A DNA stretch of 16,629 nt, from assembly GCA_017476965.1 (NCBI GenBank), contig JAFUXX010000335.1:1-16629 (forward strand). Reading direction: 5' to 3'. The notes under the pieces are model-generated. The model made no database searches and was not told the DNA's origin. It worked only from the letters and a program-made list of their open reading frames with translations. Positions 1 to 7,010 of this stretch are shown here, in pieces. A program made the position numbers and the translations under genes. Every line of letters starts with the position of its first letter. The stretch's first letter is position 1. This DNA is from Kiritimatiellia bacterium. Its GTDB lineage: Bacteria; Verrucomicrobiota; Kiritimatiellia; RFP12; UBA3636.

Positions 1-1
1 C

Positions 2-319
2 GATCCCCTCGTGCGCGCGGCGCTCGACCGCTTTCTCGCCTCGCTCTCTTCGCGCATCGACATGGAGGAGACCGCCCGCGCCCTCGGCGTCAACCGCAAC
101 ACGCTTGACCGCCGCTTCGCCGCGGAGTTCGGCCGCACCGCCAGCGCCGAGCTCCACCGCCAGCGCCTCATGCTCGCCCGCCGCCTCCTTGCCGATTCGC
201 GAAACAAGGTCGCCTACGTCGCCAGCGTGACCGGCTTCTCCTCGCCCTCGCACCTTGGCACCGCTTTCCGCGAAGACACCGGCCTCTCGCCCGGCGAATG
301 GCGCAAGCGCTGGTTGTGA
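2..319 (+). CDS. AraC-family (XylR-like) transcriptional regulator, C-terminal fragment
   Basis: The window opens inside this gene; about 105 residues are visible and the frame is open to the window edge, so the start lies upstream. The fragment is a full AraC DNA-binding domain with two helix-turn-helix units: the first around 'METARALGVNRNTLDRRF' and the second around 'VAYVASVTGFSSPSHLGTAF', followed by the typical 'GLSPGEWRK' end of AraC proteins. It opens with 'DPLVRAALDRF', matching 'DPIFGRAVKFI' at the start of the same domain in the complete regulator at 3630-4847. I therefore infer that the missing part is a LacI-like sugar-sensing domain, as in XylR. It lies directly upstream of LamG protein A in the same direction and may regulate it. 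The DNA-binding domain is clear; the effector is unknown. Confidence 0.88.
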   Translation, partial: DPLVRAALDRFLASLSSRIDMEETARALGVNRNTLDRRFAAEFGRTASAELHRQRLMLARRLLADSRNKVAYVASVTGFSSPSHLGTAFREDTGLSPGEWRKRWL

Positions 320-323
320 AATT

Positions 324-351
324 TTGACACTCTTTTTGAATTGCTGATATT
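324..351 (+). promoter_or_regulatory. candidate sigma-70-type promoter for LamG protein A
   Basis: The AT-rich 84-bp gap between the regulator stop (319) and the LamG-A start (404) holds a perfect TTGACA at 324-329. Sixteen bases later comes GATATT at 346-351, four of six matches to TATAAT. This would start transcription near 358 and leave a leader of about 45 bases containing the ribosome-binding site. Seen by eye only; the sigma factor consensus of this organism is unknown. Confidence 0.45.
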
Positions 352-385
352 TCCTTTCCATCGGTGGTTTGGTATTCTTGTTGCC

Positions 386-392
386 AAGGAGG
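386..392 (+). promoter_or_regulatory. ribosome-binding site that fixes the start of LamG protein A
   Basis: AAGGAGG, a near-perfect Shine-Dalgarno sequence, lies 11 bases before the ATG at 404. The frame is open further upstream to a TTG at 341, but the stretch 341-403 has no such site in front of it, and only the start at 404 gives a protein beginning with a signal peptide. Confidence 0.8.
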
Positions 393-403
393 ATTCCAAA
401 CCC

Positions 404-2476
404 ATGAAAAACCGTCTCGCTTTCTCTGTTTCTGCAGCGGCCCTCTGCGCCGTCGCGATCGCGCCGCTCGCCGTCCGCGCCTCCACTCTCGCCGGTGCGC
501 CCGACGCATACCTCGACTATGTCGAGGCCACCGGTTCCCAGTACATCGATACCGGCGTCGAGGCCGAGACCAGCCTCAAGGCCCGTTTCGATTGCGTCCT
601 TTCGTCGGAAACGCAGAACGATTCGTGCTTTCTCGACGCCAAGCACGGCTCGAATCTCCGTTTCATGATGATCCACAGCTACAACAAGAAATACTATTTC
701 GCCATCGGGAACGGCAACGACGCCAAGCGCGCGGGAAGCGACGTCCTTCCGTTCGACGAGCGGATCGAGATCGTTTCCGACGTGACCGACGGCTCGGCGA
801 TCCAGCTCTACTTCTACGGCACGCCTCAGATCTCCGCCGCCAACCAGGCGAAGAGCGCCTCCTCCATGCCTTCGACCGGCGCGATCACGACCTCCGACAT
901 GAACGGCCTCACCCTCTACCTCTTCGCCGGAAACTTCGACGGGGAGGCGGGCTACTACGGCAAGGGCAAGCTCTACGAACTCAAGATCTTCAAGAAGGAC
1001 GCCACGACCGGCGGACTGACGCTCCTCCGCCACTACCTGCCCTGCCTCAAGAACGGCCGCGCCGCCCTCTACGACAAGGCGAACGGCATCCTCTACTTCT
1101 CCGACGGAAGCGACGACTTCGTCGCCGGGCCGGAAATCGTGCGCCCCGCCGCCATGGTCGAGTGGGTCGAGGCGAGCGGCGCGACCTCCTCAAGCGTCGC
1201 GCAGCAGTACGTCGACACCAAGGTCTGGGGCAAGCTCGGACTGAAGAGCGAAGTCGATGTCACCCTGCTCGAAAACTCCGGCGACCACGCCATCCTCGCC
1301 TCCCGCGGCGTAGGCAACAGCACCGATTTCCGCCTCTACATGGCCTACCACTACAGCGGGTACTTCTGCTACGGCGACGGCGCGCTGCGCCAGCCGAAGA
1401 CCGTAAAGCCGGTCTCCGGAACCCGCTACCTCATCGCGAGCGACCTCTCGGCCGCCGCGCAGTCCGTCACGGTCAACGGCACGGAACTCTACCAGGACAC
1501 CTTCACCGGCGCTTCCTATTTCGCCACCTCCAACACGCTCGCCCTCCTCGCGAACAACCACAACGGCGCATACGTGAAGAACCCCACCCATTCGCGCCTC
1601 TGGTCCGCCAGGATCTGGGACGGCGACGAACTGCTGCGCGATTTTGCGCCGTGCGTCGCCACGAACGGCGCGGCGGGCCTCTACGACGCCGTCTCGGAGC
1701 GCGTCTTCTTCCCCGAAACGACGCCCTTCGACCTCGACACGCAGGTCGGCGCGGTCACGAACGTCCTTGTCGAAGTCGCCGCGCCGAAAACGCGCCTCGA
1801 ATACGTCGATTCCGACGGCGAGGCGGACTACGTCGATCTCGGCCTCGCAGGCAAAGACGGCCTCGAGATGGACGCCGTGATGGAATGGCTCACGGTGCCC
1901 TCGGACGGCGCGTTCGCCGGCGCCCGCAACAACTCGCAGACGAACAACCGCAACACGCTCGGCGTCCGGTTCTTCCCCTACCACCACTGGTCCGGCCACC
2001 GCCTCGGCTACAGCGCCGAACTTGCCGGCGCATACGGCGACGGCGACACGGCGCTTGTCGCCGAGACCGGCGTGAAATACAAAATCTCTTCGCGCCTCGA
2101 CGACGGCGACCAGCGGTTCTCCGTCGCGTCCGGCGACAACGGCGTCTGGACCGCGGTCGGCTCGAACGCGACGGCCTACACGGGCCCCGTGGACACGGAG
2201 CTCCCGCTCTACCTCTTCGCGATCAACTACAACGGCGAAGGCCCGAAATACTTCGGCCATGCGCGCGTTTATTCGCTCAAGTTCCGCGTCAAGGACGCCA
2301 GCGGCGCCTACGCCGCGGCCCGAGATCTCGTCCCGGTGCGCGACCCGCTCACCGGCGGCGTGGCGCTCTGGGACAAAGTTTCGGAGACCTACTGGCGCAA
2401 CGCCGGGCGCTACCGCCTCTCCGGCGGCGGCACCGAACGCCCCCTCGAAGCCCCCTTCGTGATGGTGGTGCGGTAA
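404..2476 (+). CDS. secreted protein with three LamG-like (concanavalin A-like) domains (LamG protein A)
   Basis: 690 residues. A signal peptide (MKNRLAFSVSAAALCAVAIAPLAVRAS) is followed by three divergent tandem domains of about 210 residues, starting near Y36 (YLDYVEATGSQYIDTGV), M251 (MVEWVEASG...QYVDTKV) and R465 (RLEYVDSDGEADYVDLGL). Each domain has the recurring 'LYLFA' strand and, near its end, 'A(R/K)xYxLKxxxKD' followed by a 'GLYDxVSxxxF' motif. LamG-like folds usually bind carbohydrate or mediate adhesion; no catalytic residues are evident, so I infer a glycan-binding or surface role. The protein ends with a short hydrophobic strand (FVMVVR) like those ending the sister proteins. 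It precedes the phosphodiesterase gene by 72 bp, in a repeat-filled gap, and is probably co-transcribed with it. The start is chosen from the Shine-Dalgarno at 386-392 and the signal peptide. The fold assignment is moderately sure; the ligand is unknown. Confidence 0.8.
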   Translation: MKNRLAFSVSAAALCAVAIAPLAVRASTLAGAPDAYLDYVEATGSQYIDTGVEAETSLKARFDCVLSSETQNDSCFLDAKHGSNLRFMMIHSYNKKYYFAIGNGNDAKRAGSDVLPFDERIEIVSDVTDGSAIQLYFYGTPQISAANQAKSASSMPSTGAITTSDMNGLTLYLFAGNFDGEAGYYGKGKLYELKIFKKDATTGGLTLLRHYLPCLKNGRAALYDKANGILYFSDGSDDFVAGPEIVRPAAMVEWVEASGATSSSVAQQYVDTKVWGKLGLKSEVDVTLLENSGDHAILASRGVGNSTDFRLYMAYHYSGYFCYGDGALRQPKTVKPVSGTRYLIASDLSAAAQSVTVNGTELYQDTFTGASYFATSNTLALLANNHNGAYVKNPTHSRLWSARIWDGDELLRDFAPCVATNGAAGLYDAVSERVFFPETTPFDLDTQVGAVTNVLVEVAAPKTRLEYVDSDGEADYVDLGLAGKDGLEMDAVMEWLTVPSDGAFAGARNNSQTNNRNTLGVRFFPYHHWSGHRLGYSAELAGAYGDGDTALVAETGVKYKISSRLDDGDQRFSVASGDNGVWTAVGSNATAYTGPVDTELPLYLFAINYNGEGPKYFGHARVYSLKFRVKDASGAYAAARDLVPVRDPLTGGVALWDKVSETYWRNAGRYRLSGGGTERPLEAPFVMVVR

Positions 2477-2487
2477 AGCCCCGGAAG

Positions 2488-2541
2488 CTAGAAGCCCTAG
2501 GCAATCTAGACAATCTAGATGATCTAGAAAATCTAGAGAAG
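2488..2541 (+). repeat. CTAG tandem repeat with 9-bp period (six copies) at a gene junction
   Basis: CTAG occurs at 2488, 2497, 2506, 2515, 2524 and 2533, exactly every nine bases. The units read CTAGAAGCC, CTAGGCAAT, CTAGACAAT, CTAGATGAT, CTAGAAAAT and CTAGAGAAG. It fills most of the gap between LamG protein A and the phosphodiesterase. The last unit lies just upstream of the ATG at 2549 and supplies the only purine-rich stretch in the ribosome-binding position. A degenerate relative lies at 11810-11853. Confidence 0.9.
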
Positions 2542-2548
2542 CCCAGCC

Positions 2549-3745
2549 ATGAAGAAAGCTCTCTTTCCTCTTTTCGCCGCCCTCGCCCTCTGCGCCGCCG
2601 CCGAGCCGCCGGCGCCCGCTTCGCCCGCGCCCCCGGAGGCCTCCGCACCAGCCTCCCCGTCGGGCGCCACTGCGGTCTTGCCGCAACCCCCTCGCGGGGT
2701 TGCGGAGCGCGTCGTGCTGATCGGCGTGGACGGCCTCGGCGCGCGCTGGATTCCGTGGGAGAAGATGCCCAACCTGCGCGCGCTCCGCGACGAGGGCGCC
2801 TACGCCGTGGCGCGCTGCCACCGCATCACGGCCTCGGCCATCAACTGGCGCAGCGTCTTCACCGGGCTTCCGCCGGAAATCCACGGCTACAACAAGTGGA
2901 ACAGCCAAAAGGCCGACATCGAGCCGCCGCCTTCGGTCTTCGACGCCACCGGCGCCATTCCCGACCTCTTCTCCGAAGTGCGGCGCCAGCGTCCCGGCGC
3001 ATTCACCGCCAGCCTCTACACGTGGGACTGCCTCGGACACTGCCACGCCACCAACGCCGCCTCCGTCGCGCGCCACTTCGGCGGTGGCCACTTCGGCGGC
3101 GGCCACGCCGCCTATCCGCAGCGCGACAGCGCCGTCTTCGACGAGGGGATCCGCCAGCTTGCGTCGCGCAAGCCGCTTCTCGCGCTCCTCTACCAAGGCC
3201 AGGTCGATGCGACCGGCCACGCGTACGGATGGGGCTCGCCCGAGTTCACCAACGCCTGCGAACGCGTGGACGCCAACATCGGGCGCGTCGTCGAAAGCCT
3301 CCGCGCCCTCGATCTCTGGGACGGCACCGCCATCGTCTTCGTCGCCGACCACGGCGGCCTCGACAAAGGCCACGGCGGCAAGGAAGACATCCGCGTGTTC
3401 GAGGTGCCTTTCCTCGTCTCCGGCGGCGCGGCGCGCGGCCTCTCCCTCCGCGAACCGGCCATGCTCATGGACGTGGCGCCGACGGTCCTTTCCCTCCTCG
3501 GCCTCGACATCCCCGCCACCATGCGCGGCCGCAGCGCCCTCGAGCCCCGCTCGTCGAGCCGCTGTAGACGGAACGGCGCGACTCCACGCGCGGGCCGGGA
3601 CGGCAGGCGCATCACGCGACGCAGGCGTCTCAGTCGTCGGGGGCGTCGCGGTTCTCGCGGCGCCACTGGAGCATGGTCTGGCCTGTTGCCTTGCGGAAGA
3701 GAAAGGCGAGGTGGCTGTCGCGCGCGAATCCGCAGTCGGAAGTGA
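2549..3745 (+). CDS. secreted type I phosphodiesterase / nucleotide pyrophosphatase (alkaline phosphatase superfamily), C-terminus probably frameshifted
   Basis: The open frame gives 398 residues. A signal peptide (MKKALFPLFAALALCAAA) is followed by a Pro/Ala linker (to about residue 53) and an NPP-like metallo-hydrolase domain. Metal-binding positions are visible: D61 in 'GVDGLG', D220 and H224 in 'QVDATGHAYGW', D267 and H268 in 'VADHGG', and H275 in 'KGHGG'. The nucleophile should be in the segment T94-A-S96 before 'INW', although the usual 'TxPN' wording is altered. Family knowledge: these enzymes hydrolyse phosphodiesters using two zinc ions. Homology ends near residue 331 ('MRGRSALE'). 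The rest is an Arg-rich tail that runs 116 bp antisense into the convergent regulator gene. One extra C in the CCCC run at 3545-3548 would give 'EPPLVEPL' and a stop at 3567, so the true protein is probably about 338 residues. The ribosome-binding site is weak (AGAGAAG, from the CTAG repeat). The natural substrate is unknown. Confidence 0.82.
   Translation: MKKALFPLFAALALCAAAEPPAPASPAPPEASAPASPSGATAVLPQPPRGVAERVVLIGVDGLGARWIPWEKMPNLRALRDEGAYAVARCHRITASAINWRSVFTGLPPEIHGYNKWNSQKADIEPPPSVFDATGAIPDLFSEVRRQRPGAFTASLYTWDCLGHCHATNAASVARHFGGGHFGGGHAAYPQRDSAVFDEGIRQLASRKPLLALLYQGQVDATGHAYGWGSPEFTNACERVDANIGRVVESLRALDLWDGTAIVFVADHGGLDKGHGGKEDIRVFEVPFLVSGGAARGLSLREPAMLMDVAPTVLSLLGLDIPATMRGRSALEPRSSSRCRRNGATPRAGRDGRRITRRRRLSRRGRRGSRGATGAWSGLLPCGRERRGGCRARIRSRK
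2681..2705 (+). repeat. perfect 10-bp-stem hairpin inside the phosphodiesterase linker
   Basis: CCGCAACCCC at 2681-2690 and GGGGTTGCGG at 2696-2705 are exact reverse complements around the five-base loop CTCGC. The hairpin encodes part of the Pro-rich linker between signal peptide and catalytic domain ('LPQPPRGVAE'), a place that tolerates insertions. The position and the neighbouring cases in the GH5 genes suggest an inserted palindromic element and not a terminator. Confidence 0.8.
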
Positions 3746-4847
3746 TTTCCGAAATCGAGCGGTTGGTCGTGGCCAGCAGGGTCTTCACGTGTTCAAGCCG
3801 CATCTTCAGCACGGCTTCGCGCACTGACATTCCGAGTTTGGAGCGGAAGCCCCTGTCGAGGTAGCTTCGCGAACAGCCGGCGGCCTTGGCGACTGCCGGG
3901 ACCGAAACCCCTCCGACGGCGGCATTTTCGCGAATGAACTTTACCGCACGCCCGAAGATCGGGTCGCGCATTGCCTCGTAGCCGGTCGAGTCGCGCGTCA
4001 CGACCGAAATCGGCGGCAGCAGGACCGCCCTTTCGCGCGGCTCCCGCCCGTGCATGAGGTCGTCGAGCATTTCCGCCGCGATTTGCCCGCGCCTGAAACC
4101 GCCCGTGTGGATGCTCGAAAGCGCCGGCACGGTCGATTCGCAGAGCAGCGTGTCGTTGTCCACTCCCAGCACGGCGATTTCCTCGGGGACCCGCAGTCCG
4201 GCGGCCTGGCAGGCGTCCAGCACGAGCCGCGCCCGACCGTCCATTGGGGCGAAGACCGCAGTCGGGCGCGGCAGGGAAAGCAGGAACTTGACCATCCTCG
4301 TCTTCTCCAGCGGCCAGCTGCGTTTCTCCCGCGCGGTGAGCCTGTCGTAAACGGCGTGTCCGTAGCCCGCCGCCGCCAGCGTTTCGGCAAATCCGCGCCG
4401 CCGCTCCGCGTTCCAGAAGCTCCCCGTCGGCACATCGACATAGGCGAAGTGCCGGTAGCCGCGCTTCAGGTAGTAGCGGGCGGCCTCCGCTCCGATCGCG
4501 AACGAGTCGCGCCCCACCCAGGGCGCCCCCTGGATGGGCCAGTCCGGGTCCTTCATTTCCGGGAACGGCTCCACGAACACCACCGGGACGCCAAGCGCCG
4601 CGACCTTCTCGGCCGTGCGGCGCTTGGTCTTCGACATGATCACGCCGTCGATTTCGCCCTTCCTGCCCACACCCAGCTCCTGTTCGCCGATGCGCCCCTC
4701 CATCATCTTGCAGAACCACGGCCCGTGCTTCGATGAGTAGTCCAGAATTCCGCGGAAGGTCATGCGCTGCCCCTTGAGACCAAGAGAGAACAGCACCGCG
4801 ACATTCTTCGTTTCCGACTTCCTTTCCATGGCGCGGGATGCTACCAC
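3630..4847 (-). CDS. XylR-like transcriptional regulator (LacI-type sensor plus AraC helix-turn-helix)
   Basis: 405 residues. Residues about 12-285 look like a periplasmic-binding-protein/LacI sensor fold, for example 'GIDGVIMSK'-type segments (here 'GEIDGVIMSK'), 'VGRDSFAIGAEAARYYLKRGYRHFAYV', 'AVFAPMDGRARLVLDACQAAG' and 'EEIAVLGVDND'. Residues about 295-397 form an AraC domain with two helix-turn-helix units ('VPAVAKAAGCSRSYLDRGF' and 'ISEITSDCGFARDSHLAFLF'). This order is that of E. coli XylR, the xylose-responsive activator; the sugar sensed here cannot be told from sequence. The GTG start at 4847 is chosen because AGGAGG (4853-4858) lies five bases upstream; an in-frame ATG at 4829 is the alternative. 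The gene is divergent from LamG protein B, so it probably controls that operon. Its 3' end converges with the phosphodiesterase gene. Confidence 0.9.
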   Translation of the reverse strand: MVASRAMERKSETKNVAVLFSLGLKGQRMTFRGILDYSSKHGPWFCKMMEGRIGEQELGVGRKGEIDGVIMSKTKRRTAEKVAALGVPVVFVEPFPEMKDPDWPIQGAPWVGRDSFAIGAEAARYYLKRGYRHFAYVDVPTGSFWNAERRRGFAETLAAAGYGHAVYDRLTAREKRSWPLEKTRMVKFLLSLPRPTAVFAPMDGRARLVLDACQAAGLRVPEEIAVLGVDNDTLLCESTVPALSSIHTGGFRRGQIAAEMLDDLMHGREPRERAVLLPPISVVTRDSTGYEAMRDPIFGRAVKFIRENAAVGGVSVPAVAKAAGCSRSYLDRGFRSKLGMSVREAVLKMRLEHVKTLLATTNRSISEITSDCGFARDSHLAFLFRKATGQTMLQWRRENRDAPDD

Positions 4848-4949
4848 ATCTTCCTCCTGTATTCAAACACGAAAAAAGTTTTCCTCAATCCGTGGTATTT
4901 TTCAGAAGGGCATTCCCCTAAGATTGGCGTCGCAAAGGAGAAATCCGCC
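4848..4949. promoter_or_regulatory. divergent promoter/operator region between regulator and LamG-GH5 operon
   Basis: This 102-bp AT-rich interval separates the two divergent genes and must carry promoters for both. For the plus strand, TGGTATTTT at 4893-4901 resembles an extended -10 element (TGnTATTTT); no good -35 sequence precedes it, as expected of an activator-dependent promoter. The perfect inverted repeat GAAAA-AAG-TTTTC at 4871-4883 covers the place where the -35 would be and is a candidate operator. AAAGGAG at 4934-4940, nine bases before the ATG at 4950, is the ribosome-binding site for LamG protein B. The operator role is inference. Confidence 0.5.
4853..4858 (-). promoter_or_regulatory. 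ribosome-binding site supporting a GTG start for the regulator
   Basis: On the minus strand the sequence reads AGGAGG followed by AAGAT and then GTG. The overlapping ATG at 4849-4847 is followed almost at once by a stop (ATG TGG TAG), so the GTG at 4847 is the usable start with good spacing. The downstream ATG at 4829 would be 23 bases away from this site. Confidence 0.65.
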
Positions 4950-7010
4950 ATGAAGAAAACCCCGACGCGTTTCATGCTTTCCGTCCCGGCGGCGCTAGCC
5001 GTCAGTGCGCTCGTTCTCTCCGCGCCGCGCGCGTCCGCCGATACGCCCGACGCCTACCTCGACTACGTGGAATCAAGCGGCACGCAGTACATCGACACCG
5101 GCGTCGTCGGCAAGTCCGGCACTCGCATGGCAGCCGAGATGGAGTGGGTCGCAAAGCCGTCCGTCCAAAGCACCTTTTGCGGCGCGTCGAACGATGGCAA
5201 GTATGTGACGCCCTACACGTCGGCCGGGACGCATCAGGTCGGATACGCTTCGCTTTCGCAGTACCAGATCCTGGGCGGCGGAAACGCGGCCAACGCGAAC
5301 ACCCGCTTTCTCGTCACGACGACGCTCGAAGCCGGATCGCAGTCCATCGGCGTCAGGTCGGTCAACGGCTCCGGCTACAATGGCAGCCGCACCTACACCG
5401 ATTCTGCTTCCGTCGATCTGGGCTGCACGCTCTATGTCTTCGCCCGCAACGACTCCGGAACGGCGAGCCAGTTCTCCTCCGCCCGCCTCTACTCGCTGAA
5501 GTTCTGGCAGAAGGACGGCAACGGGGACTGGCAGCTTGTCGGTCACTTCATTCCGTGCAGCAAGGACGGCACCGCCGCGCTCTACGACAAGGAAAACGGC
5601 ATCATCCACTACCCGCAGGGCGGGGCGCTGCGCGCGGGGAGCGTCCTGCCGCGCCCGGCGGAGTTCGTCAAATGGGTGCAGGCCGACGGCGCGGACGGCT
5701 CGCGCGGCCTCTTCATCGACACCGGTGTCCCCGGCTGGACGCCGATCGGCATGACCGCCGACATGGAGTGGACGGCAACGCCCGCAGGATACGGCACCAA
5801 CAGCGTCTTCTGCGGCGCCGCCGACTCCTCCGGCAATCACATCTGGCTCTACGACGCCGTGGCGGACGCCGGCAACGCAGCCGCGACGCACCGCTTCGGC
5901 TACTACACATGGAAACTCCAGCTCCAGTCGAACAGCGTCGTCCGTGCCGGAACGCGCTACCACGTGGAGGCGCATCAGGTGCACGGCGACCAGCATCTCT
6001 CCGTCTTCGATTCCGCCGGCGTCGGCGCCGAACGCTCCAATGGCGAGAGGAGCTGGAGTGCCCGAGGGACGGACCGGACGCTCTACCTCTTCGCCAACAA
6101 CAACGACGGAACGGCGGAGCCTATCAGCGCTTCGGCCCGTCTCTACTCGCTCGTCCTGACGAACGAGATCGGCGTCGTGCGCGACTTCGTCCCCTGCGTC
6201 GCCGACAACGGCAAGGCCGGCCTCTACGACACGGTGAGCGAGCGCGTCTTCTTCCCGCAGGCGGCCGTGGAAGGCGCGACGGCGGAGTTCGACCTCGCGA
6301 CCGAGGTCGGCGCGGTCACGAACGCCCCCGCCACGACGAAATGGCCGCTCACCCGTCCCGAATGGATCGCGGCCAACGGCACGAACGACTACGTGAACCT
6401 CGGCGTCGTCGCGCGCGACGGCGTCCGCATGGTCGCCGAGGTGGAGTGGAACGCCCTCCCCGACGCCGGCACCTTCTGCGGCGCGGCGACGAACTCCTCT
6501 ACCGCGCTCTTCACGACCTACCGCGTCACGCCCGAATTCCACCGCATGGGCTACTACAACGGCTCCTCCACCCTTGGCGGCGGCAATCCGGCGCCGGTCG
6601 CCGGCGTGCGCTACCGCGTGGAGACCTCGCTCACGGACGGCGAGCAGGTTATCACCGTCGCAAAGTTTGAGAATGGCGCATGGCGTGCTGTCGGCAACGG
6701 GACGCGCACGGCGAACCTCTCCTTCCCGGCGGGTTTCGCGAACCTCAACCTCCCGCTCTACCTCTTCGCCCGCAACCTGAACGGCGTTCCCGACGAGTTC
6801 GCACCCGCGCGCCTCTACTCGTTCAAGCTGTGGCAGGGCGGCGCGCTCGTGCGCGACCTCTGCCCGGCCTTCGACCCGGCCGATGGCGCTCCGGCGCTCT
6901 TCGACAAGGTTTCGAAACACTATTTCCGCAACGACGGCGGCTACCGCCTCACCGCCGGAGGCGGAATTTCGGCCTTTCCCGGAGAAGCCATGGTTTGGAT
7001 CCTCAAATGA
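4950..7010 (+). CDS. secreted protein with three LamG-like domains (LamG protein B)
   Basis: 686 residues, with the same plan as LamG protein A. A signal peptide (MKKTPTRFMLSVPAALAVSALVLSAPRASA) is followed by domains starting near Y36 (YLDYVESSGTQYIDTGV), F239 (FVKWVQADGADGSRGLFIDTG) and R470 (RPEWIAANGTNDYVNLGV). The second and third domains are joined by the conserved linker 'SERVFFP...ATEVGAVTN'. Typical LamG strands 'LYVFARN/LYLFARN' and 'ARLYSLKFWQKD' recur. The probable role is binding of a glycan at the surface or in the periplasm; this is inferred from the fold. The last residues (AMVWILK) form a short hydrophobic tail after a Gly-rich stretch. This is the first gene of the divergent operon; its TGA overlaps the ATG of GH5-1, so the two are probably translationally coupled. 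A good Shine-Dalgarno (AAAGGAG) supports the start. Confidence 0.8.
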   Translation: MKKTPTRFMLSVPAALAVSALVLSAPRASADTPDAYLDYVESSGTQYIDTGVVGKSGTRMAAEMEWVAKPSVQSTFCGASNDGKYVTPYTSAGTHQVGYASLSQYQILGGGNAANANTRFLVTTTLEAGSQSIGVRSVNGSGYNGSRTYTDSASVDLGCTLYVFARNDSGTASQFSSARLYSLKFWQKDGNGDWQLVGHFIPCSKDGTAALYDKENGIIHYPQGGALRAGSVLPRPAEFVKWVQADGADGSRGLFIDTGVPGWTPIGMTADMEWTATPAGYGTNSVFCGAADSSGNHIWLYDAVADAGNAAATHRFGYYTWKLQLQSNSVVRAGTRYHVEAHQVHGDQHLSVFDSAGVGAERSNGERSWSARGTDRTLYLFANNNDGTAEPISASARLYSLVLTNEIGVVRDFVPCVADNGKAGLYDTVSERVFFPQAAVEGATAEFDLATEVGAVTNAPATTKWPLTRPEWIAANGTNDYVNLGVVARDGVRMVAEVEWNALPDAGTFCGAATNSSTALFTTYRVTPEFHRMGYYNGSSTLGGGNPAPVAGVRYRVETSLTDGEQVITVAKFENGAWRAVGNGTRTANLSFPAGFANLNLPLYLFARNLNGVPDEFAPARLYSFKLWQGGALVRDLCPAFDPADGAPALFDKVSKHYFRNDGGYRLTAGGGISAFPGEAMVWILK

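Noticed and set aside
370..384. A sigma-54-like TGG(N10)GC pattern (TGGTATTCTTGTTGC) before LamG protein A
   Set aside because: The spacing fits, but transcription would start near 396, downstream of the Shine-Dalgarno at 386-392, and the C-A-C-G part of the consensus is missing.
341..403. Extended N-terminus of LamG protein A from a TTG at 341
   Set aside because: It would place 21 residues before the signal peptide and has no ribosome-binding site; the AAGGAGG at 386-392 supports the ATG at 404.
2488..2541. CTAG array considered as a CRISPR
   Set aside because: The period is only 9 bp, there are no unique spacers of constant length, and no cas genes are nearby.
1190..3373. A long open frame antisense to LamG-A and the phosphodiesterase
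   Set aside because: It is a by-product of strong GC bias at third codon positions. The antisense product is low-complexity and has no recognisable domain, while the plus-strand genes have clear motifs.
364..3567. A very long plus-strand open frame overlapping LamG-A and the phosphodiesterase
   Set aside because: The product is Arg/Pro-rich low-complexity sequence, typical of a shadow frame in GC-rich DNA. Its stop at 3567 is of interest only as the likely original stop of the phosphodiesterase.
3618..3629. Hairpin GACGC-AG-GCGTC just after the regulator stop, considered as a terminator
   Set aside because: The stem is five base pairs with a two-base loop and no T run follows; too weak to call.
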